NCBI RefSeq assembly: GCF_000981805.1
Contig: NZ_CP011132.1
Location: forward strand, 806,001-870,000
Direction: 5' to 3'
Source of the DNA: Citrobacter amalonaticus Y19
Lineage (GTDB): Bacteria; Pseudomonadota; Gammaproteobacteria; Enterobacterales; Enterobacteriaceae
DNA length: 64,000 nt
Below the pieces are notes generated by a model that made no database searches, was not told the origin of the DNA, and worked only from the letters and a program-made list of their open reading frames with translations. This document shows positions 35,276 through 44,796 of this stretch, piece after piece (position 1 is the stretch's first letter; each line of letters begins with the position of its first letter). A program made the translations under genes and the position numbers.

Positions 35276-36196
35276 TCAGTTCAAACGAACGGGCATCCCT
35301 GAACGGTTCTGAACCGCCTGTTCCACCACGTTCTGGTCAACATCAGGCTGGTTAGTGATGTTCTGAATGCTCTTCGACAGCGTGATCGGTACGATTTCGC
35401 CGCCTTCAAACTGCGCTTCGGTGGTCGACAGCGGGTTGTGAACTTCAATGTAACGGCTGCCATCTGGCTCAGTCGTTGCTTTTACCGGTTCATCGATAAA
35501 CTGTACGCGCGTCCCGACAGGCACATTCTGGAACAGGAATTTGATGTCTTCATTACGCAGACGCACACAGCCGTGGCTCACGCGCAGGCCGATACCGAAG
35601 TTTGCGTTAGTACCGTGAATGGCGTACAGACGGCCAATGTACAGGGCATACAGACCCATCGGGTTATCCGGACCGGCAGGCACGACGGCGGGCAGCGGTT
35701 CACCTGCGGCACGATATTCAGCGTGCATTTTCGCGGTTGGCGTCCAGGTCGGGCCGGCTTTCTTACGTTCTACTTTGGTGGTCCAGTTGATTGGCGTGTC
35801 TTTACCTAACTGGCCGATACCGATTGGCAGGACGATCACGGTATTCGTGCCTTTCGGGTAGTAGTACAGACGCATTTCCGCGCTGTTGATCACGATGCCT
35901 TCATGCACGGTGTCCGGCAGAATCAACTGCTGCGGAATGTTCAGCACGGTGCCGCCTTTCGGCAGGAAGGTATCCACGCCCGGGTTGGCTTCCAGCATGT
36001 TGGAAAGCCCCATCTGGTATTCAGCAGCAAAATACTCCAGCGGCTGCGAGTTACCTTCCGGGATGGTGATGACCTGATTCTGACCAATGACGCGACTACC
36101 ATCCGTTGGCAGAGGATAGGTGACAGCGGATGCGGTACTGCAAAAGCCGACTACCGCGAGTGCTGCCGCGAAAAACGTTGTTAATTTCATATTCAT
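35276..36196 (-). CDS. ldtB: LdtB (YbiS), L,D-transpeptidase attaching Braun lipoprotein
   Basis: 306 aa, same as E. coli. Signal peptide ends TASA, a LysM-like region is at about 40-90, and the YkuD domain contains the catalytic motif HGTNANFGIGLRVSHGCVRL with the nucleophile Cys at about 228. It links Lpp to meso-DAP in peptidoglycan. Confidence 0.97.
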   Translation of the reverse strand: MNMKLTTFFAAALAVVGFCSTASAVTYPLPTDGSRVIGQNQVITIPEGNSQPLEYFAAEYQMGLSNMLEANPGVDTFLPKGGTVLNIPQQLILPDTVHEGIVINSAEMRLYYYPKGTNTVIVLPIGIGQLGKDTPINWTTKVERKKAGPTWTPTAKMHAEYRAAGEPLPAVVPAGPDNPMGLYALYIGRLYAIHGTNANFGIGLRVSHGCVRLRNEDIKFLFQNVPVGTRVQFIDEPVKATTEPDGSRYIEVHNPLSTTEAQFEGGEIVPITLSKSIQNITNQPDVDQNVVEQAVQNRSGMPVRLN

Positions 36197-36413
36197 GTTA
36201 TGCGAGATTCATTGCCTGGCAGGCTGTTGGGTTGAGAATTCTGTAGTGTTGGGAGCGCATTATATGTGCATTCCCGTTAACAGGGAATTCAGATGTGTAC
36301 GAAATCACATTTTTTTCCTGTTCCCCCAGTGTAGCCGTTTGCGACAGGGCGCGATCTTATTTAAGACTTGTGGCATAATATGAGGTTTGTCACATATTCT
36401 TTAGGATACGTCC

Positions 36414-38009
36414 GTGTTAGTTTCCAGCAACGTCACCATGCAGTTCGGCAGTAAGCCGCTGTTCGAAAACATTTCCGTCAAATTTGGCGGCGGCAACCGT
36501 TACGGCCTGATTGGCGCTAACGGTAGCGGTAAATCCACCTTTATGAAAATTCTCGGCGGCGACCTCGAACCGACGCTGGGTAACGTTTCTCTCGATCCCA
36601 ACGAGCGTATCGGTAAGCTGCGCCAGGATCAGTTCGCTTTTGAAGAGTTCACGGTACTCGACACTGTCATCATGGGCCACGGTGAGCTGTGGGAAGTGAA
36701 GCAGGAGCGCGATCGCATCTATGCGTTACCGGAGATGAGCGAAGAAGATGGCTACAAAGTGGCCGATCTGGAAGTGAAATACGGTGAGATGGATGGTTAC
36801 TCTGCTGAAGCGCGCGCCGGTGAACTGCTGCTCGGCGTGGGGATCCCGGTAGAGCAACACTACGGCCCGATGAGCGAAGTCGCCCCAGGCTGGAAGTTAC
36901 GTGTGCTGCTGGCGCAGGCGCTGTTTTCCAACCCGGATATTCTGCTGCTCGACGAACCAACCAACAACCTGGACATCGATACCATCCGTTGGCTGGAGCA
37001 GGTGCTGAACGAACGTGACAGCACCATGATCATCATTTCGCACGACCGTCACTTCCTGAACATGGTGTGCACGCACATGGCGGACCTTGACTACGGCGAA
37101 CTGCGTATCTATCCGGGCAACTACGACGAATACATGACCGCCGCGACTCAGGCGCGTGAACGTCTGCTGGCGGATAACGCCAAGAAAAAAGCGCAGATTG
37201 CCGACCTGCAATCCTTCGTTAGCCGTTTTAGCGCCAACGCCTCTAAATCACGTCAGGCGACGTCTCGCGCCCGTCAGATTGATAAAATCAAACTCGACGA
37301 AGTGAAGGCCTCCAGCCGTCAGAACCCGTTTATCCGCTTCGAGCAGGACAAGAAACTGTTCCGTAACGCGCTGGAAGTGGAAGCGCTCAGCAAAGGCTTT
37401 GATAACGGCCCGTTGTTCAAAGGGGTTAACCTGCTGCTGGAAGTTGGTGAAAAGCTGGCGGTACTGGGAACCAACGGCGTGGGTAAATCAACGCTGCTGA
37501 AAACGCTGGTGGGCGATCTGGACGCCGATAGCGGTACGGTGAAATGGTCTGAAAACGCGCGCATTGGCTACTACGCGCAGGATCACGAATACGAGTTTGA
37601 AAACGATCTGACGGTCTTCGACTGGATGAGTCAGTGGAAACAGGAAGGCGATGACGAACAGGCGGTGCGCAGCATCCTCGGTCGTCTGCTGTTCAGCCAG
37701 GACGACATCAAAAAGCCGGCGAAGGTCCTTTCGGGTGGTGAAAAGGGTCGTATGCTGTTTGGTAAACTGATGATGCAGAAGCCAAACATTCTGGTGATGG
37801 ACGAACCGACCAACCACCTTGATATGGAATCCATCGAATCGCTGAACATGGCGCTGGAAATGTATCAGGGAACCCTGATCTTCGTTTCTCACGACCGTGA
37901 ATTTGTGAGTTCACTGGCGACCCGGGTGCTGGAAATTACCCCTGAGCGCGTGGTGGACTTCAGCGGTAACTACGAAGATTATCTGCGCAGCAAAGGCATC
38001 GACGGGTAA
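36414..38009 (+). CDS. ybiT: YbiT, ABC-F family ribosome-associated ATPase
   Basis: 531 aa (E. coli 530). Two ABC domains joined by a charged linker: Walker A GANGSGKST and GTNGVGKST; Walker B LLLDEPTNNLD and LVMDEPTNHLD; signature LSGGEKGR in the second domain. No membrane helices. ABC-F proteins bind the ribosomal E site and relieve stalling. The start codon is GTG at 36414, matching the K-12 N-terminus MLVSSNVTMQFG, preceded by AGGATACG. Confidence 0.96.
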   Translation: MLVSSNVTMQFGSKPLFENISVKFGGGNRYGLIGANGSGKSTFMKILGGDLEPTLGNVSLDPNERIGKLRQDQFAFEEFTVLDTVIMGHGELWEVKQERDRIYALPEMSEEDGYKVADLEVKYGEMDGYSAEARAGELLLGVGIPVEQHYGPMSEVAPGWKLRVLLAQALFSNPDILLLDEPTNNLDIDTIRWLEQVLNERDSTMIIISHDRHFLNMVCTHMADLDYGELRIYPGNYDEYMTAATQARERLLADNAKKKAQIADLQSFVSRFSANASKSRQATSRARQIDKIKLDEVKASSRQNPFIRFEQDKKLFRNALEVEALSKGFDNGPLFKGVNLLLEVGEKLAVLGTNGVGKSTLLKTLVGDLDADSGTVKWSENARIGYYAQDHEYEFENDLTVFDWMSQWKQEGDDEQAVRSILGRLLFSQDDIKKPAKVLSGGEKGRMLFGKLMMQKPNILVMDEPTNHLDMESIESLNMALEMYQGTLIFVSHDREFVSSLATRVLEITPERVVDFSGNYEDYLRSKGIDG

Positions 38010-38025
38010 TTTTCCCGCCGTCTTA

Positions 38026-38062
38026 AACGTGACAGGTGTAACCAACACACCTGTCACGTTTT
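38026..38062. terminator. Terminator between ybiT and ybiU
   Basis: AACGTGACAGGTGT / ACACCTGTCACGTT, a perfect 14-bp stem with a 7-base loop followed by T3 on the plus strand. Confidence 0.93.
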
Positions 38063-38066
38063 TGCA

Positions 38067-39329
38067 TTACACCATCCCCAGCGCGCGCTTGCCGTGGATA
38101 TTCAAATCTGCCAGCGTAAAGCGTCCTTCCCAGTTTGTTTCGTAATCCTCACGCGGGAAATCACCCGGCGATGTCCCTTTTTCCAGCGCCGCTTTCACTT
38201 TGTGCGCATAGGCCAGATTCTTCTCGCACAGAGGGGCAGCGGGTATGTACATCACATTTCCCCAGCCCTGCTGATTGTCGACCGGCGCCACGGCGTGAAT
38301 CACATCGCAATGCCACCAGACGGAATCGCCGGCTTCCAGTTGCGGAATGCTGGTGAGCGCCTCAATCAACAGGGGATGCCACTGTTCGGATACCGGCAGC
38401 ACCCGCCCTGGCGCCACGCCACACAGTTCATCTTCCGGGACATCATCCATCAGCGGACGTAACAGCACATAGGCCATGGCTTCCGGAATGGGCACGACAT
38501 GCAGCAAGCCCTGACCGGGCAGCATATCCGACAGCGCGGTCCAGCCCTGGAAGGTGCGGAACACCGAACATTTAGTGGTGTTATCCACGGTATACTCTTC
38601 CACCTCAGTGCGATGAGCGGCATGCCACGGATCGTATTTCGCCAGGTTGCCGTTAAAGACACTGGCGAAAACGCGCTGATAGGCCGGCAGCAACCAGCGC
38701 TCCAGCGCGCCGGAATCGGTGTGCGCGCCCAGCCCTTTTGAGGTGGTGCCCGGTGGACGGCGGCGGATCCTGTCCGGGTAGATCACGCTCACATCCGGGT
38801 TAAACCACTGCTTGCCCTCGCTCTCAAAGGTCCACAGACGGTTGAGGAACGATTGCACGTTCGCCATTTCCTCACTCTGGCGTGCCTGCATTTGCGCCTG
38901 CGACCAGTAGATCGGAAAGATCTCCGGGCGCGAAGCGGAGAGGGTGCCAAAAAAGTTATCGCCAGGCCCTTTGTACACCTCGTCAAAGTGGTTGCGGTCC
39001 AGATAGTCCAGCATCGACTGATCCCAGGCCAGCGCCTGCTCACGCGGGAAGTGACCTTTGATGACCGCACAGCCGCGGCGTTTGATCTGTTCACGCTGTT
39101 GTGCCGTGATCGTGCCAGCGCTGATATCGGCATAAGACAGCTCAGGCCAGACCGGCGCGCCCTGTGCTTTAAGCGCGTTGATTTCTGCCACGCGGGCGGC
39201 AATGGCATCGCTAATCTGACCGAAGATCTGCTCAACGTCGCCAAGCTGCGCCCGCAGTTCCTGCTTCATCTGACGGATAGCCGCTTTGTGATCGGCCGGT
39301 AATGTGTCGCTTGTGAAGGTAAAAGCCAT
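38067..39329 (-). CDS. ybiU: YbiU, DUF1479 protein, probable 2-oxoglutarate/Fe(II)-type oxygenase fold
   Basis: 420 aa from ATG 39329 (MAFTFTSDTLP), after AGGTGG; E. coli 421 aa. It contains a jelly-roll-like iron-binding pattern, GLGAHTDSGALERW (His-x-Asp) and DSVWWHCDVIHAVAP (distal His). No reaction is established. An upstream element TTTCGAATGAAA is shared with ybiV and the fsaA/ybiY region, suggesting common control with sugar-phosphate genes. Confidence 0.9.
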   Translation of the reverse strand: MAFTFTSDTLPADHKAAIRQMKQELRAQLGDVEQIFGQISDAIAARVAEINALKAQGAPVWPELSYADISAGTITAQQREQIKRRGCAVIKGHFPREQALAWDQSMLDYLDRNHFDEVYKGPGDNFFGTLSASRPEIFPIYWSQAQMQARQSEEMANVQSFLNRLWTFESEGKQWFNPDVSVIYPDRIRRRPPGTTSKGLGAHTDSGALERWLLPAYQRVFASVFNGNLAKYDPWHAAHRTEVEEYTVDNTTKCSVFRTFQGWTALSDMLPGQGLLHVVPIPEAMAYVLLRPLMDDVPEDELCGVAPGRVLPVSEQWHPLLIEALTSIPQLEAGDSVWWHCDVIHAVAPVDNQQGWGNVMYIPAAPLCEKNLAYAHKVKAALEKGTSPGDFPREDYETNWEGRFTLADLNIHGKRALGMV

Positions 39330-39345
39330 AACCACCTCGCATAAC

Positions 39346-39357
39346 TTTCATTCGAAA
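39346..39357. promoter_or_regulatory. Shared 12-mer motif upstream of ybiU
   Basis: TTTCATTCGAAA (complement TTTCGAATGAAA), 17 bp before the ybiU start. The same word occurs at 44695-44706 and 48171-48182. The wider match with the latter includes ATAACTTT next to the motif. Confidence 0.65.
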
Positions 39358-39522
39358 CTCATTTGACTTACAGTTGATAATATAAGTTATAAAAAAGTTA
39401 ATGCAAGTTTAAATGTTTGCTGGTTGGGATCGTCGCGCCGCGGGTCCTGGCAACGCATCCGGGGGCCGGATGAATGAACGGATTGTGGCGCACGACGGCG
39501 CCATAAAGGGCAGGGGAACAAC

Positions 39523-40665
39523 TTACTTCGTGGGAGTCGCTGCGCTCATTAACTTTTGATGCAACTTTTTCCAGACTTCAATATAGGATTCCGTCATGTT
39601 ACTGAGCGTGTATTCCGGATTATTTACGCTCTGGCGAAACACCTGATTATCCTGATCGCGGCGGAGTTGTTCAGCCTGTGAGAGATAGTGGATGATGCGC
39701 TGTTGCAGCGCGGCCACCGTAGGTTCGCAGGCGTATTCAGAAGGCATGTATGCATCCATACCCAGTCCTGGTGTCGCGATCAGTGCGCAGTTTGAGAGCA
39801 AGGCTTCCAGTCCGACAATGCCGAAACTCTCCTGAACGCTGGGGAAGACCACAATGTCGGTTTCCGCAAAAGCCCGTTTTTTTTCCTCGCCCTGAACAAA
39901 TGTCAGGCCTTTAAAACCTTCTTTCTCCATGTAGTCAGGGATCTTCTCTGGCCCATAAACCCGGGCTTCAACCTGGTTGCGATACGCTTTTGGAAGCGTA
40001 TTGATCGACTCACGAAAAATCTGGAAGTTTTTCACAATATCAGTGAATCGCCCGAAGAAGCTGATGACCACTTTTCCTTGCGGATGCCGGATTTTTTTTT
40101 CCGGGTAATCGGCGAAATCGACACCGATTGGGAAGATATCGGGAGGAACAATATCGGCGGAGACGTGCTGAATAATTGAACGGTGTGCCCAGTCGCTGTG
40201 CAGAACGACCGCGCCGCTCTGACGTACCGCGATTCGCTGTTCCCAGTAATGCTGCATCCCTTTCTGGGTTCGGGTCAGATAATGCTGCATGCCGATATAG
40301 CTGGAATGCAGCGTAAATTGCACTCTGTGTAACTCAAAGTAAAACGGTAATAGAGGCGAGTTTTCGTGCACCGAGATGATATCGGGTTTGAAGTCATTGA
40401 GTATGGGCTGAATTTTTTGTGCCGTACTCCAGGCCACATTCAGGCTCAGTGATTCCAGGGAGGAGTCAAAAGGTAATGAAGGTTCAACGGCAATCTCATA
40501 ATCGGCCAGTGTTGACGCTCGGGTTTTCTGATTGTTCAGGTATAACACCTTGAAAGGGTAGCGACGGCGCGTTAATTCCTGCCAAAAATGCTGATTGAAA
40601 AAGCCCAGGCCACTGAACAGAACATCAGGGGCTTCTGTGGTGACAATTAAAACGCGTGGTTGCAT
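39523..40665 (-). CDS. GT-B fold glycosyltransferase (GT4-like), partner of the autotransporter
   Basis: 380 aa from ATG 40665 (MQPRVLIVTTEAPDVLFSG), after CAGGAATGG; in-frame upstream starts are weaker. No signal peptide, so cytoplasmic. A Gly-rich N-terminal Rossmann domain (SGLGFFNQHFW), middle VVISFFGRFTDIVKNFQIF, and the retaining-GT motif ESFGIVGLEAL (E-x7-E) in VVFPSVQESFGIVGLEALL. It is 90 bp downstream of an autotransporter gene on the same strand, so it may glycosylate that protein before export, by analogy with other autotransporter-glycosyltransferase pairs. Those known enzymes (Aah, TibC) are heptosyltransferases of a different family. Lipid- or glycan-directed activity is an alternative. 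Confidence 0.82.
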   Translation of the reverse strand: MQPRVLIVTTEAPDVLFSGLGFFNQHFWQELTRRRYPFKVLYLNNQKTRASTLADYEIAVEPSLPFDSSLESLSLNVAWSTAQKIQPILNDFKPDIISVHENSPLLPFYFELHRVQFTLHSSYIGMQHYLTRTQKGMQHYWEQRIAVRQSGAVVLHSDWAHRSIIQHVSADIVPPDIFPIGVDFADYPEKKIRHPQGKVVISFFGRFTDIVKNFQIFRESINTLPKAYRNQVEARVYGPEKIPDYMEKEGFKGLTFVQGEEKKRAFAETDIVVFPSVQESFGIVGLEALLSNCALIATPGLGMDAYMPSEYACEPTVAALQQRIIHYLSQAEQLRRDQDNQVFRQSVNNPEYTLSNMTESYIEVWKKLHQKLMSAATPTK

Positions 40666-40755
40666 GACCATTCCTGTTATCAAATGCGTTTGGTATAAAT
40701 CGACAGGCAGGCAGACGGACAACACGCTCCGTCTGCCTGGGTACCCTGCTACTGG

Positions 40756-43365
40756 CTAGAAACGGTATTTGATCCCTATCATTGCCTGAGTATCACTGTA
40801 ACCACTGCTTCCGATTTGCTGCGTCACGTTACCCCACATATCCAGCTGTCGGGAGAGTTGTCCCTCAACCCCAATTTTGGCTTCACCAATATTGCGGGTG
40901 CCGGCAATTTCATTCCCCTGGCCATTGATACTTGCCCCAAAATCACGAGTGTTATGGATCCAGTTTGCTTCAATGAAGGGTTGGAACTCGCGATTTTTGC
41001 CCTTGTCTGCCGTGCTGTGTCCTTGCAGGTAGGCGCGAACACCCAATCGACTTTGAAGATTGCCATCGCCATCGAATGAGACGCGGGAACCGCCGCTACT
41101 TTGGCGTTCAGTATGATCGCTGGATCTGACGCCCATCCAGATTAGCTGGGCTTTAGGCTGGATGTAATATCCCACCGCATCGGTTTCTCTGCTGCCTAAT
41201 TCAAAAGTATAACCGGCTTCTACAGAGGCGGTAATGCCGCGAGATTTATACTTCTCGGTCGCCAGTTGATCGCCTTTCACTTCGTTATCAAACCAGTTAT
41301 AGAGTACCCAGCTATCGACATAGCTCCCGGTTTTCTTCTCATCGTTGGCATACCAGGTTCCGTACAAACCTGCGCTATAGCCTTCGACTGAGCTTTTGGA
41401 TTGATAATGTGAGTATCTGGATTCGGTATTGTTACTTTGTCGGGCGTAGCCCGCCATGATACCCAGATGCCAGCGATCCCGTTGATCGGAACTCCACTGC
41501 GCAATGTCACCACCCATTTGCGCGACATAGCGATTTCCCTGGTTTTTAAACTGACCAGCGCTGTCCTGAGAACGGTTATGCCCACCGACCTGACGAAGCC
41601 ACAGGCTGGTTGTCTGTTCACCGGTTAACGCATCGGTATACTGCGCTTCACCGAGGCGATCGTGAAGACGCGTCTGGAAGAGGGTATTGGCAGCCATGTG
41701 GTTAAACATATAGCTGCCGATTTCCGGACGTTGTACGGGGTCGGGAGTCTGGGGATCCGGCGTGACCGAAGGCAGTTCGGAGCGTAAGTACCAGTCGCCA
41801 TCCTGAACGCTGAGACTATTTTTGTGTAAATAGTATTCATATGCTCCACCGACAATACGCCCGCTCTGCGTGAACACACCCGATGAATCGCCATTGACCT
41901 CAATGACTTTTATGCCTTCACGGGTTTGCGCCCCGGTGCCACCGAGATTATTGATGGACAGCACGCTTTGCCCTGACGTTGAGCCGTTAATAATGAGCTG
42001 GTCGGTCAGTGAGTTGTCGTCACCCAGAACCGTATCAAGCGCAATAACGCCGCCGACTCCGACATAATCCCCGTTAAGGGTAAAGCGATCGCCCGCGACA
42101 TTGTTGGTTAACTGCAGGCTACCCTGATTTCGCAATGTTGGCAGGTTATCAAACAGCGCATGATTGGCTGTTCCATCCGGGCGCGCGGTGAGGGAAATCA
42201 CGCCACGGTTATCCAGTTCCGTCGTTCCTCCACCAAAATCACTGGTTGCCACCGCAGCGACCGTATCCCGGGTACCGTCGCGATCCGAATCAGACCACTG
42301 TCGCACGTTCCAGACACCCGTAGACTCGTTAATCACCGTATCCTGACCGCTGGAGAGGCGTACGACGCCCGTCATGGTCCCTGCGTTAACGATACGGGTT
42401 TCTGCTCCGCTATAATGGGTACTGTCTAGCGGCGAATTGAGCATGGCGGGATCGCGCAAATAAAAACCGTCAAAGCCTGCTACGTCGATCGCCACATCGG
42501 ATAGCGCGCCAAGCGTAGCGCCCTGATCGATTTGCACAGTGGACTGCGTTCCCCCTGTGGTTTTGATACCCGCGCCTTCGCTTCCCCCTTCGACAACGCT
42601 GTCGGCTTTCAGGTGAACATCAAACACGCCCTGCGGATCGACAATGATGTAACCGCCGCTGGAATAGGTATATTCAGGCGGGGTGCTTTCCAGGCGAATG
42701 GCATCACCGACCTGGGAACGAATCACGCCTGAGCTGGTAATCCGCGATTCCAGCGCCTGCGAATAGATAGCCGCGGTATCTTTACTCGCGCTGTTGTTAA
42801 CAATCTGGCTTCCGGACTGCTGAAGCACTGAGCCGAGAGCTAATACCCCGCCTGATGTCCCGGACAGATAAACCCCGGCATGCTGCGTATCCCGGACATT
42901 GGTTTTATCAAAAATGATGCCGCCAGAGGGGCCAGTAATCGGCCCAAGCGGATCCGCCGCATCGCTATCGGTTATCTTACCGGTATAGATGTTTCCCGAT
43001 GTGCTGACTTCTATTTCGTCAAGAGCATGGGGATTGCCTTGCGCCAGTATCCCATTCTGATCGGCCGTAATTGTCTTACCCGCGTCCAGAGAGATGACGA
43101 CGTTATCAGACTGCATCCCGTTTTGAGCGTTGAATGAGTAGGCGGGGTAAGGGGTAGGGCTGTCAATATCTGCCTGAATATTAATATTTAATTGACTACC
43201 GTTTTGTACGCAACTCACTCCAGTTTGCCACGCCAGGTTATCACAGTCATCCGCATAAGCAGAGTGGGCTGCTAATAAAATGGCGCTGGCGAGAAAAGTC
43301 TTATTAAATTTTCTCGAAAGGAGAGTAAGGTTCCTGACCTGGTGTAATTTCAGAGTGTAATCCAT
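40756..43365 (-). CDS. Autotransporter (type Va) with pertactin-like passenger
   Basis: 869 aa. Signal peptide of about 38 residues with a long basic N-region (ending AAHSAYA). The passenger (about 39-530) is rich in Gly/Ser/Thr/Asn with beta-helix repeats such as GVIRSQVGDAIRLES and a Cys pair near residues 41 and 52. An autochaperone-like stretch lies at about 430-495 (NGDYVGVGGVIALDTVLGDD). The Pro/Asp linker PDPQTPDPVQRPE follows, then a C-terminal barrel from about 580 ending MIGIKYRF with terminal Phe. It should be displayed on the surface, probably as an adhesin. The following gene encodes a glycosyltransferase. The pair is inserted between ybiU and ybiV. Confidence 0.92.
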   Translation of the reverse strand: MDYTLKLHQVRNLTLLSRKFNKTFLASAILLAAHSAYADDCDNLAWQTGVSCVQNGSQLNINIQADIDSPTPYPAYSFNAQNGMQSDNVVISLDAGKTITADQNGILAQGNPHALDEIEVSTSGNIYTGKITDSDAADPLGPITGPSGGIIFDKTNVRDTQHAGVYLSGTSGGVLALGSVLQQSGSQIVNNSASKDTAAIYSQALESRITSSGVIRSQVGDAIRLESTPPEYTYSSGGYIIVDPQGVFDVHLKADSVVEGGSEGAGIKTTGGTQSTVQIDQGATLGALSDVAIDVAGFDGFYLRDPAMLNSPLDSTHYSGAETRIVNAGTMTGVVRLSSGQDTVINESTGVWNVRQWSDSDRDGTRDTVAAVATSDFGGGTTELDNRGVISLTARPDGTANHALFDNLPTLRNQGSLQLTNNVAGDRFTLNGDYVGVGGVIALDTVLGDDNSLTDQLIINGSTSGQSVLSINNLGGTGAQTREGIKVIEVNGDSSGVFTQSGRIVGGAYEYYLHKNSLSVQDGDWYLRSELPSVTPDPQTPDPVQRPEIGSYMFNHMAANTLFQTRLHDRLGEAQYTDALTGEQTTSLWLRQVGGHNRSQDSAGQFKNQGNRYVAQMGGDIAQWSSDQRDRWHLGIMAGYARQSNNTESRYSHYQSKSSVEGYSAGLYGTWYANDEKKTGSYVDSWVLYNWFDNEVKGDQLATEKYKSRGITASVEAGYTFELGSRETDAVGYYIQPKAQLIWMGVRSSDHTERQSSGGSRVSFDGDGNLQSRLGVRAYLQGHSTADKGKNREFQPFIEANWIHNTRDFGASINGQGNEIAGTRNIGEAKIGVEGQLSRQLDMWGNVTQQIGSSGYSDTQAMIGIKYRF

Positions 43366-43808
43366 GTTAACTTGTCCATAATGGTTAAATTATAATAAAA
43401 AATTTAACATTTAATAAGCGGGGTAAACAACGCTTTCTGCTTGTCAATTAATAGTCTAAATGATTTGTGCGTTCATGAAAATAAAGTAAATATCACATTA
43501 TTTATATTGTTAGTTATTTTATATGTTTATCAGTGAGTTAGTGATGAATTTTTTCTTACGTCGATATTGATTGTCCGGCTAAAATATAACGCCATCACTT
43601 ATTGTAAAGTGATTGTTAGAGAGGTTTTTTATAAATTAAATCGCGACAGGAGTTCAACAGGGTTAAGAATTTTGCCAGCCGAGAGATATCAATATAAAAG
43701 AATATTAAAAAAACTTTCCGTTATTATTATCAAAAATCTTAATGCTGATAATAATAATCTGAATGCGGCGCTGGAATTTAAATATTCTCCAGCCGCCGCA
43801 TTTTGACA
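43366..43808. other. AT-rich intergenic region between the autotransporter and ybiV
   Basis: 443 bp, markedly AT-rich compared with the backbone, consistent with H-NS-bound acquired DNA and holding the autotransporter promoter. A plus-strand frame from TTG 43567 to 43806 (79 codons, basic) overlaps an imperfect GC-rich hairpin (ATGCGGCG-CTGGA / TCCAG-CCGCCGCAT, 43762-43802) followed by TTTT on the plus strand. This suggests a plus-strand transcript or sRNA may end here. No ribosome site is seen. Confidence 0.45.
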
Positions 43809-44624
43809 TCACAGGTTGAAGGGGGGCGTGTTATCCAGCACGGCCTGAATCACGTTCAGCGCACCCTGATGGTTATTGTCATCTGTCTGATAGCGGGAGA
43901 GCGCTTTGATACTGTCGGTGGCATTCGCCATGGCGAAAGAGTAGTGCGCCATGTTCAACATTTCTGCATCGTTGCCGCTGTCGCCAATGGCGACCACCTC
44001 CTTCGGCGAAAGGTTCCAGCGTTTCAACAACCGGCTGATGCCATTGGCCTTGTGGAGCCCCGGAATGATCAGATCGATAAAGCCGAAACCGCTGGTCACA
44101 GGTTTCATAATGCCGTCCAGCGCCGTATGCAGTTTGTCGATAACCAACGGGATCTGCTGGTCCGGCAGATTCAGCGAGAACTTAAACAGCACGTCGTCGA
44201 TGTCGTGATAGTCCTTCACCGGCTTCAGGCGGTGATAGTGCTTTGCCATCAGCGCAACAAAGGATTCCGGGGCGTGTTCGCTGACGTAAGCGCTTTGCAG
44301 ACCACAGGCGACAAAGTTGAGCTGTTTATCTTTGAGCAACTCGCCTATCACGCTCCGTGATTCGTGGCGGGTGAGTTCGCCGTGAAAAAGCTGCTTGCCA
44401 TGCTCAAACACCAGCGCGCCGTTTTCGGCAACGAAAGAGATCTCGTCTTTGAGTTCGGGGAAGAAAGAGATGAGCTGAAAGTACTGATTGCCGCTGGCGA
44501 CGACAAACTCGATGTTGCGTTTCTTTAGCTCGTGGTACTGCGCCATAAAACGTGCGTGATCGTACTTTTTGGCGTCATTGAGAAAAGTTCCGTCCATATC
44601 GGTGACGATAACTTTAACGGTCAT
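43809..44624 (-). CDS. ybiV: YbiV (SupH), HAD-family sugar phosphatase
   Basis: 271 aa from ATG 44624 (MTVKVIVTDMDGTFLNDAKK), after AGGAGC; E. coli length. HAD motif I DMDGT, motif II VVASGN, Lys motif region and motif IV GDSGNDAEML; Cof-type IIB cap. It dephosphorylates sugar phosphates such as fructose-1-P and ribose-5-P. The ybiU/fsaA-type motif lies 70 bp upstream. Confidence 0.96.
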   Translation of the reverse strand: MTVKVIVTDMDGTFLNDAKKYDHARFMAQYHELKKRNIEFVVASGNQYFQLISFFPELKDEISFVAENGALVFEHGKQLFHGELTRHESRSVIGELLKDKQLNFVACGLQSAYVSEHAPESFVALMAKHYHRLKPVKDYHDIDDVLFKFSLNLPDQQIPLVIDKLHTALDGIMKPVTSGFGFIDLIIPGLHKANGISRLLKRWNLSPKEVVAIGDSGNDAEMLNMAHYSFAMANATDSIKALSRYQTDDNNHQGALNVIQAVLDNTPPFNL

Positions 44625-44694
44625 ATAAAGCTCCTGGCTCAAAACTGCGACCAGAAACATTTTAATAACAATGTGACCTAAAGCACAAATTTAA

Positions 44695-44706
44695 TTTCGA
44701 ATGAAA
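44695..44706. promoter_or_regulatory. Shared 12-mer motif upstream of ybiV
   Basis: TTTCGAATGAAA, 70 bp before the ybiV start on the minus strand. Identical to the word in the ybiY/fsaA region and (inverted) before ybiU. Confidence 0.6.
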
Positions 44707-44707
44707 G

Positions 44708-44760
44708 CAAAAGCGCCGGATGGCGGCTGCGCCTTATCCGGCCTACGGAGAGAGGCTTTT
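44708..44760. repeat. REP element
   Basis: GCCGGATGGCGGCTGCGCCTTATCCGGCCTACG hairpin of REP type after the ybiW stop. Confidence 0.85.
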
Positions 44761-44796
44761 AGGCCCGGTAAGCGCTAGCGCCACCGGGCGTGAGTG

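Noticed and set aside
39457..39473. CATCCGG-GGG-CCGGATG hairpin after the glycosyltransferase as a terminator
   Set aside because: Short stem of REP type with no T-run on the minus strand; a terminator call is not justified.
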